A stretch of 64,000 nucleotides of DNA from contig NZ_CP088156.1 in assembly GCF_021088345.1 (NCBI RefSeq), positions 1,612,001 through 1,676,000 of the forward strand. Direction: 5' to 3'. Made by a program: the position numbers and the translations under genes. How positions within the stretch are numbered: the first letter of the stretch is position 1; every line of letters begins with the position of its first letter. Of the stretch, positions 52,445 through 62,642 are shown piece by piece. Origin of the DNA: Bradyrhizobium ontarionense. GTDB taxonomy: Bacteria; Pseudomonadota; Alphaproteobacteria; Rhizobiales; Xanthobacteraceae. The notes beneath the pieces are model-generated. The model was not told the origin of the DNA. It saw only the letters and a program-made list of their open reading frames with translations, and did not search any database.

Positions 52445-53008
52445 TCAAACTTCTTTCATCGCCCGGTCCAGCAGCGCGCGGCAGTCGAGCAGGGCCTTGA
52501 GCACGCCTTCGAGCTTGTCGCGCTCCTCCGGCTTGATGCCGGCGCGGGCGGGCGGGCCGACCCGGAAGGTATCGAGGATATCGTCCTCGGTGTCGACGAA
52601 ACGGAAATCGATGCCCTCCTCGTCGGAGGCCTCCTCTTCCTCGTCCTCGGATTCGACCTCAGCCTCCCCGACGGGCTCCTCTTCCATCAGGGCCTGGCCG
52701 AGCGTCTCCTCCAGCGCGCCGAACGAGACGGCGGCGGAGCTGTCGGCGAGCCCCTGGACCGACTTGACGCCGTGCTCCTTGAGGATCCGCTGCACGCCCT
52801 TGATCGTGTAGCCTTCGCCATAGAGCAGGCGGCGAATGCCCTTGAGCAGGTCGACGTCGTCGGGCCGGTAATAGCGCCGGCCCCCGCTCCGCTTCATCGG
52901 CTTGATCTGGGCGAACCGGGTCTCCCAAAACCGCAGCACGTGCTGCGGAATGTCGAGCTCCTGCGCGACCTCGCTGATCGTCCGAAACGCATCCGGCGCC
53001 TTGTCCAA
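52445..53008 (-). CDS. MerR family transcriptional regulator
   Basis: A 187-residue MerR-type regulator: [25 protein letters not shown] (HTH), [24 protein letters not shown] (wing), then a coiled segment and a very acidic stretch ([16 protein letters not shown]). It lacks the Cys residues of metal sensors; the effector is unknown. The family lies next to ihfA in many Alphaproteobacteria. A TTG at 53008 with AAGGGG upstream is taken as the start; a TTG at 53038 has no site. No ATG is available in this part of the frame. Confidence 0.88.
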   Translation of the reverse strand: MDKAPDAFRTISEVAQELDIPQHVLRFWETRFAQIKPMKRSGGRRYYRPDDVDLLKGIRRLLYGEGYTIKGVQRILKEHGVKSVQGLADSSAAVSFGALEETLGQALMEEEPVGEAEVESEDEEEEASDEEGIDFRFVDTEDDILDTFRVGPPARAGIKPEERDKLEGVLKALLDCRALLDRAMKEV

Positions 53009-53136
53009 ATGCCCGTTCCCCTTCGATCGTGCTGACAAGAGATTAGGAGATTACGCTGAACGCCATTGGACGACTTGACCAAATCGACTTAAGCAAAATC
53101 GACGCCGCATCGCGGCGAAGCCGCGCGGCGGCCCCG

Positions 53137-53490
53137 CTAATCCGGCTCGGCGCCGAATTCGGCGCTGGCCTCGCCATTCATGCCCTGAACGGCCTGCCCG
53201 TTGATGCGCTGCTTGAGAATCGCCGACGGCTTGAACACCATCACCCGCCGCGGCGAGATCGGCACCTCCGTGCCCGTCTTGGGATTACGTCCGATGCGCT
53301 GACCCTTCTTGCGCACCATGAACGATCCAAACGACGACAATTTGACCGTCTCGCCCCGCTCGAGGCAGTCGGTGATTTCCTTCAAGACCAACTCGACGAA
53401 CGCCGAGGACTCTGTCCGCGACAGTCCCACCTTCTGGTAGACCGCCTCGCAGAGATCGACGCGTGTCACTGTTTTTCCGGTTCCCGCCAT
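53137..53490 (-). CDS. ihfA: Integration host factor subunit alpha
   Basis: A 117-residue HU/IHF-fold DNA-bending protein: [39 protein letters not shown], then the DNA-contacting arm [20 protein letters not shown] and [18 protein letters not shown]. The alpha-subunit signature NPKTG with RRVM fits. It bends DNA at IHF sites, which among other roles supports sigma-54 promoters such as the one at 38553. GGGGCAGGCG precedes the start at 53490. Confidence 0.95.
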   Translation of the reverse strand: MAGTGKTVTRVDLCEAVYQKVGLSRTESSAFVELVLKEITDCLERGETVKLSSFGSFMVRKKGQRIGRNPKTGTEVPISPRRVMVFKPSAILKQRINGQAVQGMNGEASAEFGAEPD

Positions 53491-53623
53491 CGCCTGCCCC
53501 ACACTCACGGCGAATAATTCGCTCCGGAAATTAAGAGGTTAAGCGGCGACGGTCAACAGCAGCGTGAACCGAACTGCAGGCCGTATCGAAGATCTCCCGC
53601 CCGATCGACGGCGCGCGTGGGGC

Positions 53624-54598
53624 TCACCAGCGCAGCAGCGCCGAGCCCCAGGTGAAGCCGCCGCCCATCGCCTCCAGCAGCACGACGTCGCCCTTCCTGA
53701 TACGGCCGTCCTTGACGGCGACGTCGAGCGCCAGCGGAATCGAGGCTGCAGAGGTATTTCCGTGCCGATCGACCGTCAACACGACCTTGTCGGGCGCGAT
53801 GTGCAGCTTGTGCGCCGACGCATCGATGATTCGCTTGTTGGCCTGATGCGGCACGAACCAGTCGATCGTCTCCGCGGACAGACCGGTCGCCTCGAAGGCG
53901 TCGACGATCACGTCGGTGATCATGCCGACCGCGTGCTTGAACACCTCGCGCCCTTCCATCCGGAGATGGCCGACGGTCTGCGTCGACGACGGACCGCCGT
54001 CGACATAGAGCTTGGCCTTGTGGCGGCCGTCCGAGCGCAGATGCGTGGTCAGCACGCCGCGATCCGCCACTGTGCCCGGCTGCTCCTGGGCCTCCAGCAC
54101 CAGCGCACCGGCGCCGTCGCCGAACAGCACGCAGGTGGTGCGGTCGTTCCAGTCGAGGATGCGCGAGAAGGTCTCGGCGCCGATCACCAGCGCGCGCTTG
54201 AAGGCGCGGCTGCGCAGGAAGTTGTCGGCGGTGGCGAGCGCAAACACGAAGCCCGAGCAGACCGCCTGCACGTCGAAGGCCGCGCCATGGGTGATGCCGA
54301 GCCCGTTCTGCACCGCGACCGCGGTCGCAGGGAAGGTGTTGTCCGGCGTCGAGGTGCCCAGCACGATCAGGTCGATCGATTGCGGATCGACATCGGCTGC
54401 GGCAAGCGCTGCGCGCGCGGCATTGATCGCGAGATGCGAGGTGAACTCGCCGTCGGCTGCGACATGACGCTCACGAATCCCGGTGCGCTGAACAATCCAT
54501 TCGTCTGACGTCTCGATGCGGCTTGCCAGTTCAGCATTGGTCACGACCCGCTGCGGGAGGTAGGAGCCACAGCCGAGCACGACCGAACGTATTGTCAC
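53624..54598 (-). CDS. fabH: Beta-ketoacyl-ACP synthase III
   Basis: A 324-residue FabH. The catalytic triad is complete: Cys114 (DVQAVCSGF), His251 (VPHQANKRI) and Asn281 (HGNTSAAS). It condenses acetyl-CoA with malonyl-ACP to start fatty acid synthesis (FAS II). GTG start at 54598 overlaps the plsX stop by four bases (GTGA). Upstream of ihfA in the conserved plsX-fabH-ihfA-merR cluster. Confidence 0.97.
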   Translation of the reverse strand: MTIRSVVLGCGSYLPQRVVTNAELASRIETSDEWIVQRTGIRERHVAADGEFTSHLAINAARAALAAADVDPQSIDLIVLGTSTPDNTFPATAVAVQNGLGITHGAAFDVQAVCSGFVFALATADNFLRSRAFKRALVIGAETFSRILDWNDRTTCVLFGDGAGALVLEAQEQPGTVADRGVLTTHLRSDGRHKAKLYVDGGPSSTQTVGHLRMEGREVFKHAVGMITDVIVDAFEATGLSAETIDWFVPHQANKRIIDASAHKLHIAPDKVVLTVDRHGNTSAASIPLALDVAVKDGRIRKGDVVLLEAMGGGFTWGSALLRW

Positions 54599-55656
54599 GA
54601 GACAGCCTCCTGGGCGACGGGTACGGACGCCAGTGCGCCGCCGTCGCGATTGAGTGTTTGATTGATCTTGGTCAGGAGATCGTAGCGGGCCATCTCATAG
54701 CCAACCCTGACAGCCGAGGCAAAGCCCTCGGCGTCGGTTCCGCCGTGACTCTTGACCACGATGCCCTTGAGGCCGAGCACCACGCTGCCGTTGGATTTGC
54801 GCGGGTCGAGCCGGGCGCGGAGGGCGGCAAAGGCGCCACGCGCGAACAAATAGCCGATCCGGGCGAGCCAGCTTGCCTGGATCGCACCCCGCAGGAATTC
54901 CGTGACCTGGCGCACCGTTCCCTCGGCCGTCTTCAGCGCGATGTTGCCGCTGAAGCCTTCAGTGACGACCACGTCGGCCGCGCCCTTGCCGATGCCGTCG
55001 CCCTCGACGAAGCCGATATAGTCGAGCTGCGGCAGGTTCATCGCGCGCAACTGCTCGGCCGCTTCGCGGATCTCCTCGTGGCCCTTCATCTCCTCGACGC
55101 CGATGTTGAGAAGACCCACCGTCGGGCGCGGCTTGTTGAACAGCACGCTCGCCAGCGCGCTGCCCATCACCGAGAGCGCCACCAGGTGGCGGGCATCGCC
55201 GCCGATCGTGGCACCGAGGTCGAGCACGACCGATTCGCCACGCGTGGTCGGCCAGATCGCGGCCAGCGCCGGCCGGTCGATGCCGTCGAGCGTGCGCAGG
55301 CAGAAGCGCGCCATCGCCACCAGCGCGCCCGTGTTGCCCGCGGAGATCGCGACATCGGCCTCGCCCTTCTTCACCGCCTCGATGGCCAGCCACATCGACG
55401 ACGTCTTGCGTCCCCGCCGCAGCGCCTGGCTGGGCTTGTCCTCGTTGCTGACGGCGACGTCGGTGTGAATCACGCGCGAGACTGCCTTCAAACGCGGATG
55501 CCGGTCGAGCTCTGCGCCGATCCGGGCACTGTCGCCGAACAGCAGAAACTCCGCATCCGGATGGCGGCTTAGTGCAGCGGCGGCACCGGGAATGACGACG
55601 GCCGCGCCGAAATCCCCGCCCATGGCGTCCAGCGCGATTCGAACCTTTTGAGGCAT
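54595..55656 (-). CDS. plsX: Phosphate acyltransferase PlsX
   Basis: A 353-residue PlsX of normal length: [21 protein letters not shown] at the start, [29 protein letters not shown], and [18 protein letters not shown]. It makes acyl-phosphate from acyl-ACP for PlsY in phospholipid synthesis, so it and FabH act at the fatty acid/phospholipid junction. [10 protein letters not shown] at 55656 is the start by family comparison; an open extension upstream runs into non-conserved sequence. Confidence 0.96.
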   Translation of the reverse strand: MPQKVRIALDAMGGDFGAAVVIPGAAAALSRHPDAEFLLFGDSARIGAELDRHPRLKAVSRVIHTDVAVSNEDKPSQALRRGRKTSSMWLAIEAVKKGEADVAISAGNTGALVAMARFCLRTLDGIDRPALAAIWPTTRGESVVLDLGATIGGDARHLVALSVMGSALASVLFNKPRPTVGLLNIGVEEMKGHEEIREAAEQLRAMNLPQLDYIGFVEGDGIGKGAADVVVTEGFSGNIALKTAEGTVRQVTEFLRGAIQASWLARIGYLFARGAFAALRARLDPRKSNGSVVLGLKGIVVKSHGGTDAEGFASAVRVGYEMARYDLLTKINQTLNRDGGALASVPVAQEAVS

Positions 55657-55963
55657 GACGTCCCGGAAACCTGATCTCGTCTTGGCCGTGTCTTGCACGG
55701 CCGTGGTGTGGCGGTCGTTGAGAGGCACTGCGCGGCCCGTGGACAGGCCAGAGGCCAGCCGAGCCTTGTCGTTGCCCCCGACCGGGCGCGACAATAGCGT
55801 CTCTCCGTGTCGAAACAACCTCCCGGCCTCACCCGATTTTTCAACCGCGGTTGCCACGGCACTCCAACGGGGGCGCATTTTTCATAGCAAAAACAGTAGC
55901 CTGCGGGGAAATTACGAGACTTCCTGCCAGGATTGGCCGTATCCCGCTCAGCCCAGGACGCAC

Positions 55964-56602
55964 TCAATCCCCGCCAGATTTCTTCGGCCGGACCACATTC
56001 GGAGCCTCGCCACCACCGGATTTGAACACCTTGAGCGCGGCAAAGGGATGGGCGTCCGGGTCTGCGGCCTCGCCGGGCTGCTCGAACACCGCTCCCGGCT
56101 TGCGCGGATAGGGATCGATCCCCAGAAACAGCGCGTCGGCGGCGAGCCGGCCGAGGTCGATCTGGCCGCCCACGATCGGCTCCGGCGGATCGGCCGTCTC
56201 GGCCTCGATGTCGGGATTGTCCTCGACGAGCTCGGCAAGCTCGGGAATCTGCTCCGGCGGCGCAAACAGCTGGTCGATCGGCTCGTCGATCTCGGTCTCG
56301 ATCGGATCGAGCGTCACCACGCAGGTCTGGCCGATCCTGGCCCGCACCCGCCCCTCGACATGCACCTTGCCGTCGCGCTGCTGAACCACGTCGAACCAGG
56401 CATGGGCCGAGACCACCTCGCGCAGATCGGCGAGCGTGGCCATCGCCGCGCGCGCGGCCTGATCGGCCTCGATCTCCCGATGCAGCCCGGCTTCGGGAAT
56501 CTGCGCCACGATCACCGGGGCCGTGCGCCATGGATCCTTCGATGAATCCCGGGCCGGGGTGTGCGAAGGGTCTCTGTCTTTATCTTTGTCTTTGCTGCTC
56601 AT
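55964..56602 (-). CDS. DUF177 (YceD-like) protein
   Basis: A 212-residue cytoplasmic protein with a charged Lys/Asp-rich start (MSSKDKDKDRD) and a DUF177 core: VEGRVRARIGQTCVVTLDPIETEIDEPIDQLF and LGRLAADALFLGIDPYPRKPGA. Bacterial homologues are required for 23S rRNA accumulation; that role here is by family only. Unusually, no rpmF (L32) gene follows; plsX comes next after about 310 bp. The start overlaps the stop of the CBP3-type gene (ATGA). Confidence 0.85.
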   Translation of the reverse strand: MSSKDKDKDRDPSHTPARDSSKDPWRTAPVIVAQIPEAGLHREIEADQAARAAMATLADLREVVSAHAWFDVVQQRDGKVHVEGRVRARIGQTCVVTLDPIETEIDEPIDQLFAPPEQIPELAELVEDNPDIEAETADPPEPIVGGQIDLGRLAADALFLGIDPYPRKPGAVFEQPGEAADPDAHPFAALKVFKSGGGEAPNVVRPKKSGGD

Positions 56603-57144
56603 GTCGCTAATCCCTGCTGAACCGGCGGCGGGAAGGTCCAGGCCGCACCGAGCAGCCTCTTGTCGTCGAGGGCGGCGAGGCTCGCCGCAACCCGGCCCGC
56701 ATAGGCGGCCAAGCCTGCGGCGCTGTCCGGATGCGCTCCGTTCAAGATATTCTTCCGCAGCGCCTCCGCCAGCCGGTCGTCGCTCTCCGACCAGGCAAGA
56801 TCGTAGGCCGCCGTACGGCCATAAAAGGCCTCGCCGAACGCCTGCATGCGCTTGGGCACGGCGAGATCGCCGACACCCATCTCGCGCAGATTGTCGTCCA
56901 TGTCGTCGCAGAAGCGGTCGAACAGCGCCTGCGACAGTTCCGATCCCACTCCGCGCAGCCGCCGCAGCACCAGCCAAAGGTGCAGAATCAGCAGATCGAA
57001 CCGCCCCTCGACCGTATCCGGGACATTTAAGTGTCTATAGAACAACGGTTCTCGGGTCTGCGCCACGATCATGCCATAGATCGGCTCGATGGTCCCGCGC
57101 GGGGAAAAGTGAGGCTTCTTGAATTGGTTGAATGGCCAGAGCAT
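56599..57144 (-). CDS. Ubiquinol-cytochrome c chaperone (CBP3 family)
   Basis: A 181-residue protein with the CBP3 domain: YGMIVAQTREPLFYRHLNVPDTVEGRFDLLILHLWLVLRRL, FCDDMDDNLREMGVGDLAVPKRMQAFGEAFYGR. The family assists assembly of the cytochrome bc1 complex. It is co-transcribed with the DUF177 gene (4-base overlap) and divergent from bamE. GGAAG lies before the ATG at 57144; the open frame upstream overlaps bamE regulatory sequence and is not credible. Confidence 0.88.
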   Translation of the reverse strand: MLWPFNQFKKPHFSPRGTIEPIYGMIVAQTREPLFYRHLNVPDTVEGRFDLLILHLWLVLRRLRGVGSELSQALFDRFCDDMDDNLREMGVGDLAVPKRMQAFGEAFYGRTAAYDLAWSESDDRLAEALRKNILNGAHPDSAAGLAAYAGRVAASLAALDDKRLLGAAWTFPPPVQQGLAT

Positions 57145-57262
57145 GGAGCTTCCGCGGCTTAAGTTTCCCGACCCTGTTCGGGAGCATGTTGCAATCCGCA
57201 AGTTTGCCCGGTACGTCAACGCCCTGCCCGACGCAAGGGGACGGGGATCCGATCTGAAGAAG

Positions 57263-57736
57263 ATGACCCAGACAATGCGAAAGACTGCCCGCACGCTCTC
57301 CCGTGGCCTGAGCACCCGTCTGCGCACCGCCGGTGTGATCGCGCTGACCTGCCTCGCGCTCGCCGCCTGTACCGGCGAGCAGTTCCAGAAGGGCTACATC
57401 CTGCCGCCCGGCGCGCTCGAGCAGATCCCGATCGGCGCGAGCCAGGACCAGGTGCTGATCGTGATGGGCACCCCGTCGACGGTCGCGACCTTGGACGGCG
57501 AGGTATTTTATTACATCTCGCAGCGTGCCGAGCGCCCGGTCGCCTTCATGAACCAGAAGCTCGTCGATCAGCGCGTCATCGCGGTCTATTTCGACAAGAA
57601 CCGGCAGGTCCGCCGGCTGGCCAATTACGGCATGAAGGACGGCAAGATCTTCGACTTCATCAGCCGCACCACGGCGACCTCCGGCCAGGAGCTCAGCTAC
57701 CTGACGCCGCTGTTCAAGCTGCTCAGCTTCAACTGA
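57263..57736 (+). CDS. bamE: Outer membrane assembly lipoprotein BamE (SmpA/OmlA)
   Basis: A 157-residue lipoprotein. The lipobox LALAAC puts the acylated Cys near residue 36, after a long basic N-terminus. The mature part has the SmpA/OmlA fold: GYILPPGALEQIPIGASQDQVLIVMGTPSTVATLDGEVFYYIS, then AVYFDKNRQVRRLANYG. It is a small subunit of the BAM complex that inserts outer-membrane proteins. MTQTMRKTARTLSRG at 57263 is the likely start; MRKTART four codons on is possible. Confidence 0.92.
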   Translation: MTQTMRKTARTLSRGLSTRLRTAGVIALTCLALAACTGEQFQKGYILPPGALEQIPIGASQDQVLIVMGTPSTVATLDGEVFYYISQRAERPVAFMNQKLVDQRVIAVYFDKNRQVRRLANYGMKDGKIFDFISRTTATSGQELSYLTPLFKLLSFN

Positions 57737-57879
57737 TCGACCTCGCCGGCCCTGATTTTGCGGGCCGCGGAACGCGGTATCGGCTGCGCTGATTGGCGCA
57801 GCTCTCGCGCCATCCACGTGCTTGCTCTGGCGGTGCAACCTTCCCTACCCTCCCGCAAAACAAAAGCAGGGAGGAATCA

Positions 57880-58887
57880 TTGGCTGAACGCACCGCGCTG
57901 TCGCGCCGCAGGCTGCTGTCCGGAGCCGCGGCTCTGTCCACCGCAGCCATTGTGCCGCGCACGAGCCTGGCCGACTGGCGTCCGACCGAGACCGTGCGGC
58001 TGATCGTCCCGGCGGCGCCCGGCGGCAGCACTGACGTGATGGGCCGGCTGCTGGCGGCGCATCTGCAGACCGGCTGGGGACAATCGGCCGTGGTCGAGAA
58101 CCGCTCCGGCGGCGGCGGGACGATCGGCGCCGCGGAGGTCGCGCGCAGCACCAGGGGCGACGGCACCACGGTCCTGATCGGCAATCCCGGCCCCAACGCG
58201 ATCGCCTATTCGATCTTCCGCAACCTCGCCTACAAGCCGGATCAGCTGCAGGCGGTGTCGAACATGATCCGCATCCCGAACATCGTCTCGGCGCATCCTT
58301 CGACCGGCATCAAGTCGATCGCGGAGCTGATCGCCTACCTCAAGGCCAATCCGGACAAGCTGAACTACGGCTCCTCCGGCGTCGGCCAGAGCCCGCATCT
58401 GACCGGCGCCTGGTTCCTGCAACTCACCGGCCTGAAGATGACCCACATCCCGTTCCGCGGCGCCGGGCCTGCGCTGCAGGGCGCGCTTGCCGGCGACATC
58501 CAGATCCTGTTCGACAACCTGTTTCCGTCGCTGCCGCAGGTCCAGGACGGCAAGCTGACCGGCCTCTGTGTGACGACGCCGGAGCGCAGCGCCAGTGCGC
58601 CTGACCTGCCGACCATGCGCGAGACCGCGCCGGAGCTCGCCAAGTTCGACGTCTCGTCCTGGTTCGGCGTGTTCCTGCCCAAGGCGTGTCCCCCGGAGAT
58701 CGTCAGCGCGCTCAACCTGCAGGTCAGGGCGATGCTGGAACGCGAGGACATCCGGAAGACCATTGCGACCATGGGCGCGCGGGGCGATTACGGCACGCCG
58801 CAGCAGTTTGCCGGCTTCGTCGAGGCGGAGACGACCAAATTCGCATCGATCATCCAGAAGGAAGGCCTGCAGATGGACGTGCAGTGA
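57880..58887 (+). CDS. Tripartite tricarboxylate transporter substrate-binding protein (Bug/TctC)
   Basis: A 335-residue periplasmic binding protein. A twin-arginine-like signal (LSRRRLLSGAAALSTAA) is followed by the Bug fold: VRLIVPAAPGGSTDVMGRLLAAHLQ, VENRSGGGGTIGAAEVA, LNYGSSGVGQSPHLTGAWF and HIPFRGAGPALQGALAGDIQILFDN. Bug proteins bind carboxylates and similar small molecules. No TctA/TctB permease is nearby, the common orphan situation. TTG start at 57880 with a perfect GGAGG 5 bases away. Confidence 0.88.
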   Translation: MAERTALSRRRLLSGAAALSTAAIVPRTSLADWRPTETVRLIVPAAPGGSTDVMGRLLAAHLQTGWGQSAVVENRSGGGGTIGAAEVARSTRGDGTTVLIGNPGPNAIAYSIFRNLAYKPDQLQAVSNMIRIPNIVSAHPSTGIKSIAELIAYLKANPDKLNYGSSGVGQSPHLTGAWFLQLTGLKMTHIPFRGAGPALQGALAGDIQILFDNLFPSLPQVQDGKLTGLCVTTPERSASAPDLPTMRETAPELAKFDVSSWFGVFLPKACPPEIVSALNLQVRAMLEREDIRKTIATMGARGDYGTPQQFAGFVEAETTKFASIIQKEGLQMDVQ

Positions 58888-59099
58888 TCGGCTCGTGCGA
58901 GCCGGCCGCCGCCGTTTTCGAGGCGCCGTACCGAAGGGCATCTGAGGTGTAACGGCACCTTAAGTGAGACGGTGCGATAGATGGCCGCCGCGTGTCTTTG
59001 ATCCGGTTATGAGATACCGTCAGCGGATGTCGGGCCGACAGCCTTCCAAGGTTGCGGACCATCACCGTCCGAAGGGCAGACCGCGGCGATGTCAATCGC

Positions 59100-60194
59100 A
59101 TGAGCCGTGCCTTGCCAAGCAGCGTCCTCCACCAGCTCGAAGACATTCTCGCCAGCCGGTACGTCTCACGGCGCGCCGAAATCCTGGAGCGCGTGACCGA
59201 CCTGTTCGTCGTGGGGTCGGGCAAGTTCACCGAAGAACATGTCGATCTGTTCGACCACGTGCTGTTCAAGCTGCTCGACAACGTCGCCGCCGCCGCGCGC
59301 GCCGAGCTGGGCAGCCGGCTCGCGGTGCTGCCCGACGCCCCGCCCCACCTGATCCGGCATCTGGCCAGCGACGAGACGATCGCGGTCGCCGGTCCCGTGC
59401 TGCGCCAGAGCGAACGACTCGACGAGCAGACACTGGTCGCGACCGCACAGAGCCGGAGCCAGGATCATCTGCTGGCCATCTCCGGCCGCAGGATCCTGAC
59501 CGAAGCCGTGACCGATGTTCTGGTCGATCGCGGCGATCAGGCGGTGGTCTCGAACACCGCCAACAACGGCGGCGCCCGCTTCTCGGATATGGGCTTCTCC
59601 GGCCTGGTGACGAAGGCATCCGATGACGCCGGTCTGGCGCTGAGCCTGTGGGGGCGGCCCGACAGTCCGCGCGAGGTTCTGGTCAGGCTGTTCGTCGAGG
59701 CCTCGGACGCGGTGCGCAACCAGCTCGCGACAGCCGATTCGACGCGGGCCGAGATCCTCGAGATCGCAGTGGCGCAGGCCTCGGATCGTCTGCAAGCCAG
59801 TGCGCGGACGCGCTCCGCCGATTTTGCCAACGCGAAGGCCTACGTCGAACTGCTGCAGGCATCCGGTCAGCTGAACGAAGCCCATTTGCACGGCTTCGCC
59901 AAGGAAGGCAGCTTCGACAAGGTCACGCTGGCGCTGTCCTTGATGTCCAAGCTGCCGCTCGACGTCGTCGAGCGCGCCTTCGTCCGTAACCAGCCGGACC
60001 AGCTTCTGGTGCTCGCCAAGGCGCTCGACCTGTCCTGGGTGACGACGACCACACTGCTGTTCATGCAGGCGAGCGCCAGCGGCAGCGCACGCCCGCAGCT
60101 CGATCAGCATCTGGCGAGCTTCTCACAGCTACAGCCGAGAGCCGCCCAGAGCACCTTGCAGTCCTATCTGACCCGGCGGCGCGCGGCCGAATAG
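59100..60194 (+). CDS. DUF2336 protein
   Basis: A 364-residue cytoplasmic, helix-rich protein. It carries the DUF2336 repeat-like arrangement: LASRYVSRRAEILERVTDLFVVGSGKFTEEHVDLFDHVL, RLAVLPDAPPHLIRHLASDETIAVAGPVL, DHLLAISGRRILTEAVTDVLVDRGDQAVV and NNGGARFSDMGFSGLV. DUF2336 proteins are alphaproteobacterial and of unknown biochemical function, with some reports linking the family to motility or signalling. MSRALPSS at 59100 is the likely start; 16 codons upstream a GTG-type start is possible. Confidence 0.85.
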   Translation: MSRALPSSVLHQLEDILASRYVSRRAEILERVTDLFVVGSGKFTEEHVDLFDHVLFKLLDNVAAAARAELGSRLAVLPDAPPHLIRHLASDETIAVAGPVLRQSERLDEQTLVATAQSRSQDHLLAISGRRILTEAVTDVLVDRGDQAVVSNTANNGGARFSDMGFSGLVTKASDDAGLALSLWGRPDSPREVLVRLFVEASDAVRNQLATADSTRAEILEIAVAQASDRLQASARTRSADFANAKAYVELLQASGQLNEAHLHGFAKEGSFDKVTLALSLMSKLPLDVVERAFVRNQPDQLLVLAKALDLSWVTTTTLLFMQASASGSARPQLDQHLASFSQLQPRAAQSTLQSYLTRRRAAE

Positions 60195-60228
60195 CGGACT
60201 GCAATAGGAAATGCCCGTCCCATGAAAA

Positions 60229-60254
60229 ACCCCGCGGATCGCAACCCGCGGGGT
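60229..60254 (-). terminator. Terminator of hppA, probably bidirectional
   Basis: ACCCCGCGG/CCGCGGGGT arms with an 8-base loop. On the minus strand the stem is followed by TTTTTC, a strong signal for hppA, whose stop lies 29 bases away. The plus side continues GTTTGC and may also stop the DUF2336 transcript. Confidence 0.85.
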
Positions 60255-60282
60255 GTTTGCTTCAGCAGGACGGTTCGACTGC

Positions 60283-62403
60283 TCAGTGCGCGAGCACCGC
60301 GAGCAGCAGCAGCGCCACGATGTTCGTGATCTTGATCATCGGATTCACCGCAGGGCCGGCCGTGTCCTTGTAGGGGTCGCCGACGGTGTCACCGGTGACG
60401 GCGGCCTTGTGGGCATCCGAGCCCTTGCCGCCGTAGTGGCCGTCCTCGATGTACTTCTTGGCATTGTCCCAGGCGCCACCACCTGAGGTCATCGAGATCG
60501 CGACGAACAGGCCGGTGACGATGACGCCGAGCAGCATGGCACCGACGGCCGAGAACGCCGCCGACTTGCCGGCCGCGCCGCCGCCGGCGATCGCATAGAT
60601 CAGGAAGTAGACGACGATCGGCGACAGCACCGGCAGCAGCGAGGGGATGATCATCTCCTTGATCGCAGCCTTGGTCAGCAGGTCGACGGCCTTGCCGTAG
60701 TCGGGCTTGTCGGTGCCCTGCATGATGCCCGGCTTCTCGCGGAACTGCCGACGCACCTCCTCGACGATCGCGCCGGCCGCACGGCCGACCGCGGTCATGC
60801 CCATCGCGCCGAACAGATACGGCAGCAGGCCGCCGAACAGCAGGCCAACCACGACGTAGGGGTTGTTCAGCGAGAAGTCCGGCTTGATCCCCGCGAAGTA
60901 GGGATGGTGCGCGGAATCGGCGATGAAGAACTGCAGATCCTGGTTATACGCCGCGAACAGCACCAGCGCGCCGAGGCCGGCGGAGCCGATCGCATAGCCC
61001 TTGGTGACAGCCTTGGTGGTGTTGCCGACCGCGTCGAGCGCATCGGTCGACTTGCGCACCTCCTTCGGCAGACCGGCCATTTCGGCGATGCCGCCGGCAT
61101 TGTCGGTGACGGGGCCGAACGCGTCGAGCGCGACGATCATGCCGGCCAGAGCGAGCATGGTCGTGGTCGCGATCGCGATGCCGAACAGGCCGGCCAGGCT
61201 GTAGGTGACCAGGATGCCGGCGATGATGACGATCGCAGGCAGCGCGGTCGATTCCATCGAGATGGCGAGGCCCTGGATCACGTTGGTGCCATGGCCGGTC
61301 ACCGAGGCCGCCGCGATCGACTTCACCGGGCGGAAGTCGGTGCCGGTGTAGTACTCGGTGATCCAGATGATGAGGCCGGTGACGACGAGGCCGACCACGC
61401 CGCACATGAACAGCGCCGTGCCGGTGTAGTCGACGCCGTCGAGCTTGCCGAAGCCGATCAGCCAGGCGATCGCCAGCGCCACGCCGCCGAGCGAAAGGAC
61501 GCCGGTCGCGATCAGGCCCTTGTAGAGCGCGCCCATGATCGACTGGCTGGCACCGAGCTTGACGAAGAAGGTGCCGGCGATCGAGGTGATGATGCAGATG
61601 CCGCCAATGGCGAGCGGCAGGGTCATCATGTTGGTCAAAAGCGACGACTTGGCGAAGAAGATGGCCGCCAGCACCATGGTGGCGACCGCGGTCACCGCGT
61701 AGGTCTCGAACAGGTCGGCCGCCATGCCGGCGCAGTCACCGACGTTGTCGCCGACGTTGTCGGCGATGGTCGCGGGATTGCGTGGATCGTCTTCGGGAAT
61801 GCCGGCTTCGACCTTGCCGACGAGGTCACCACCGACGTCGGCGCCCTTGGTGAAGATGCCGCCGCCGAGACGGGCGAAGATCGAGATCAGCGAGGCGCCG
61901 AAGCCGAGCGCGACCAGCGCATCGATCACGGTGCGGCTGTCGGGTGCCAGCTTCATGAACCCGGTGAGGATGCCGAAATAGATGGTGACGCCGAGCAGCG
62001 CGAGGCCGGCCACCAGCATACCGGTGATGGCGCCGGCCTTGAAGGCGAGCTCGAGGCCGCCTGCCAGCGAGACCGTGGCTGCCTGCGCGGTGCGGACGTT
62101 GGCGCGCACCGATACGTTCATGCCGATGAAGCCGGCCGCGCCGGACAGGATCGCGCCGATCGCGAAGCCGATCGCAACCAGGGTTCCGAGGAAATACGCA
62201 AGGAGCACGAAGATCACGACACCGACGATTCCGATCGTCGCGTACTGGCGGCGAAGATAGGCCTGCGCGCCCTCACGCACGGCCGCCGCAATTTCCTGCA
62301 TCCGCGCATTGCCGGCGTCCGCGCTGAGCACAGATTGTGTGGCCCAGATCGCGTAGACGATCGACAGCGCTCCGCAGAGCACGATCACCCATAAAGCTGA
62401 CAT
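60283..62403 (-). CDS. hppA: Membrane-bound proton-translocating pyrophosphatase
   Basis: A 706-residue, about 16-helix H+-PPase. The active-site loop [20 protein letters not shown] and [19 protein letters not shown] carry the Mg-PPi-binding acidic residues, with a matching [13 protein letters not shown] near the C-terminus. The motif GNTTKA has Lys rather than Ala, which marks the K+-independent class. It couples PPi hydrolysis to proton export, here into the periplasm. Next to thiL in the conserved order. Confidence 0.97.
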   Translation of the reverse strand: MSALWVIVLCGALSIVYAIWATQSVLSADAGNARMQEIAAAVREGAQAYLRRQYATIGIVGVVIFVLLAYFLGTLVAIGFAIGAILSGAAGFIGMNVSVRANVRTAQAATVSLAGGLELAFKAGAITGMLVAGLALLGVTIYFGILTGFMKLAPDSRTVIDALVALGFGASLISIFARLGGGIFTKGADVGGDLVGKVEAGIPEDDPRNPATIADNVGDNVGDCAGMAADLFETYAVTAVATMVLAAIFFAKSSLLTNMMTLPLAIGGICIITSIAGTFFVKLGASQSIMGALYKGLIATGVLSLGGVALAIAWLIGFGKLDGVDYTGTALFMCGVVGLVVTGLIIWITEYYTGTDFRPVKSIAAASVTGHGTNVIQGLAISMESTALPAIVIIAGILVTYSLAGLFGIAIATTTMLALAGMIVALDAFGPVTDNAGGIAEMAGLPKEVRKSTDALDAVGNTTKAVTKGYAIGSAGLGALVLFAAYNQDLQFFIADSAHHPYFAGIKPDFSLNNPYVVVGLLFGGLLPYLFGAMGMTAVGRAAGAIVEEVRRQFREKPGIMQGTDKPDYGKAVDLLTKAAIKEMIIPSLLPVLSPIVVYFLIYAIAGGGAAGKSAAFSAVGAMLLGVIVTGLFVAISMTSGGGAWDNAKKYIEDGHYGGKGSDAHKAAVTGDTVGDPYKDTAGPAVNPMIKITNIVALLLLAVLAH

Positions 62404-62604
62404 TTAGTTTCCTCGGCTCTTTGCTTTTTCTAACTACGTCGCGCCGCGCTTGTGCAGCGCACGCCCCCTGTCAGGCAGCCCCGGGCGGAGCCGCCTCGAA
62501 CGTCATGGACCTTGCCAAAATCGCCATGTTGACGCAACGCCGCGACGCCTGAACCGCTCCAAATTCGGACGCTTCTTTGGTCGCATTGTGCGCTGCAAAT
62601 GGGT

Positions 62605-62642
62605 GTCAGAAGTGACTAAACGAGTCAGAAGTGACTAAACGA
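62605..62642. repeat. Perfect tandem 19-bp duplication at the thiL 3' end
   Basis: GTCAGAAGTGACTAAACGA occurs twice without a spacer. The copy nearer thiL contains its last codons and stop (SFSHF then TGA); the other repeats the stop region in non-coding DNA. Confidence 0.9.
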
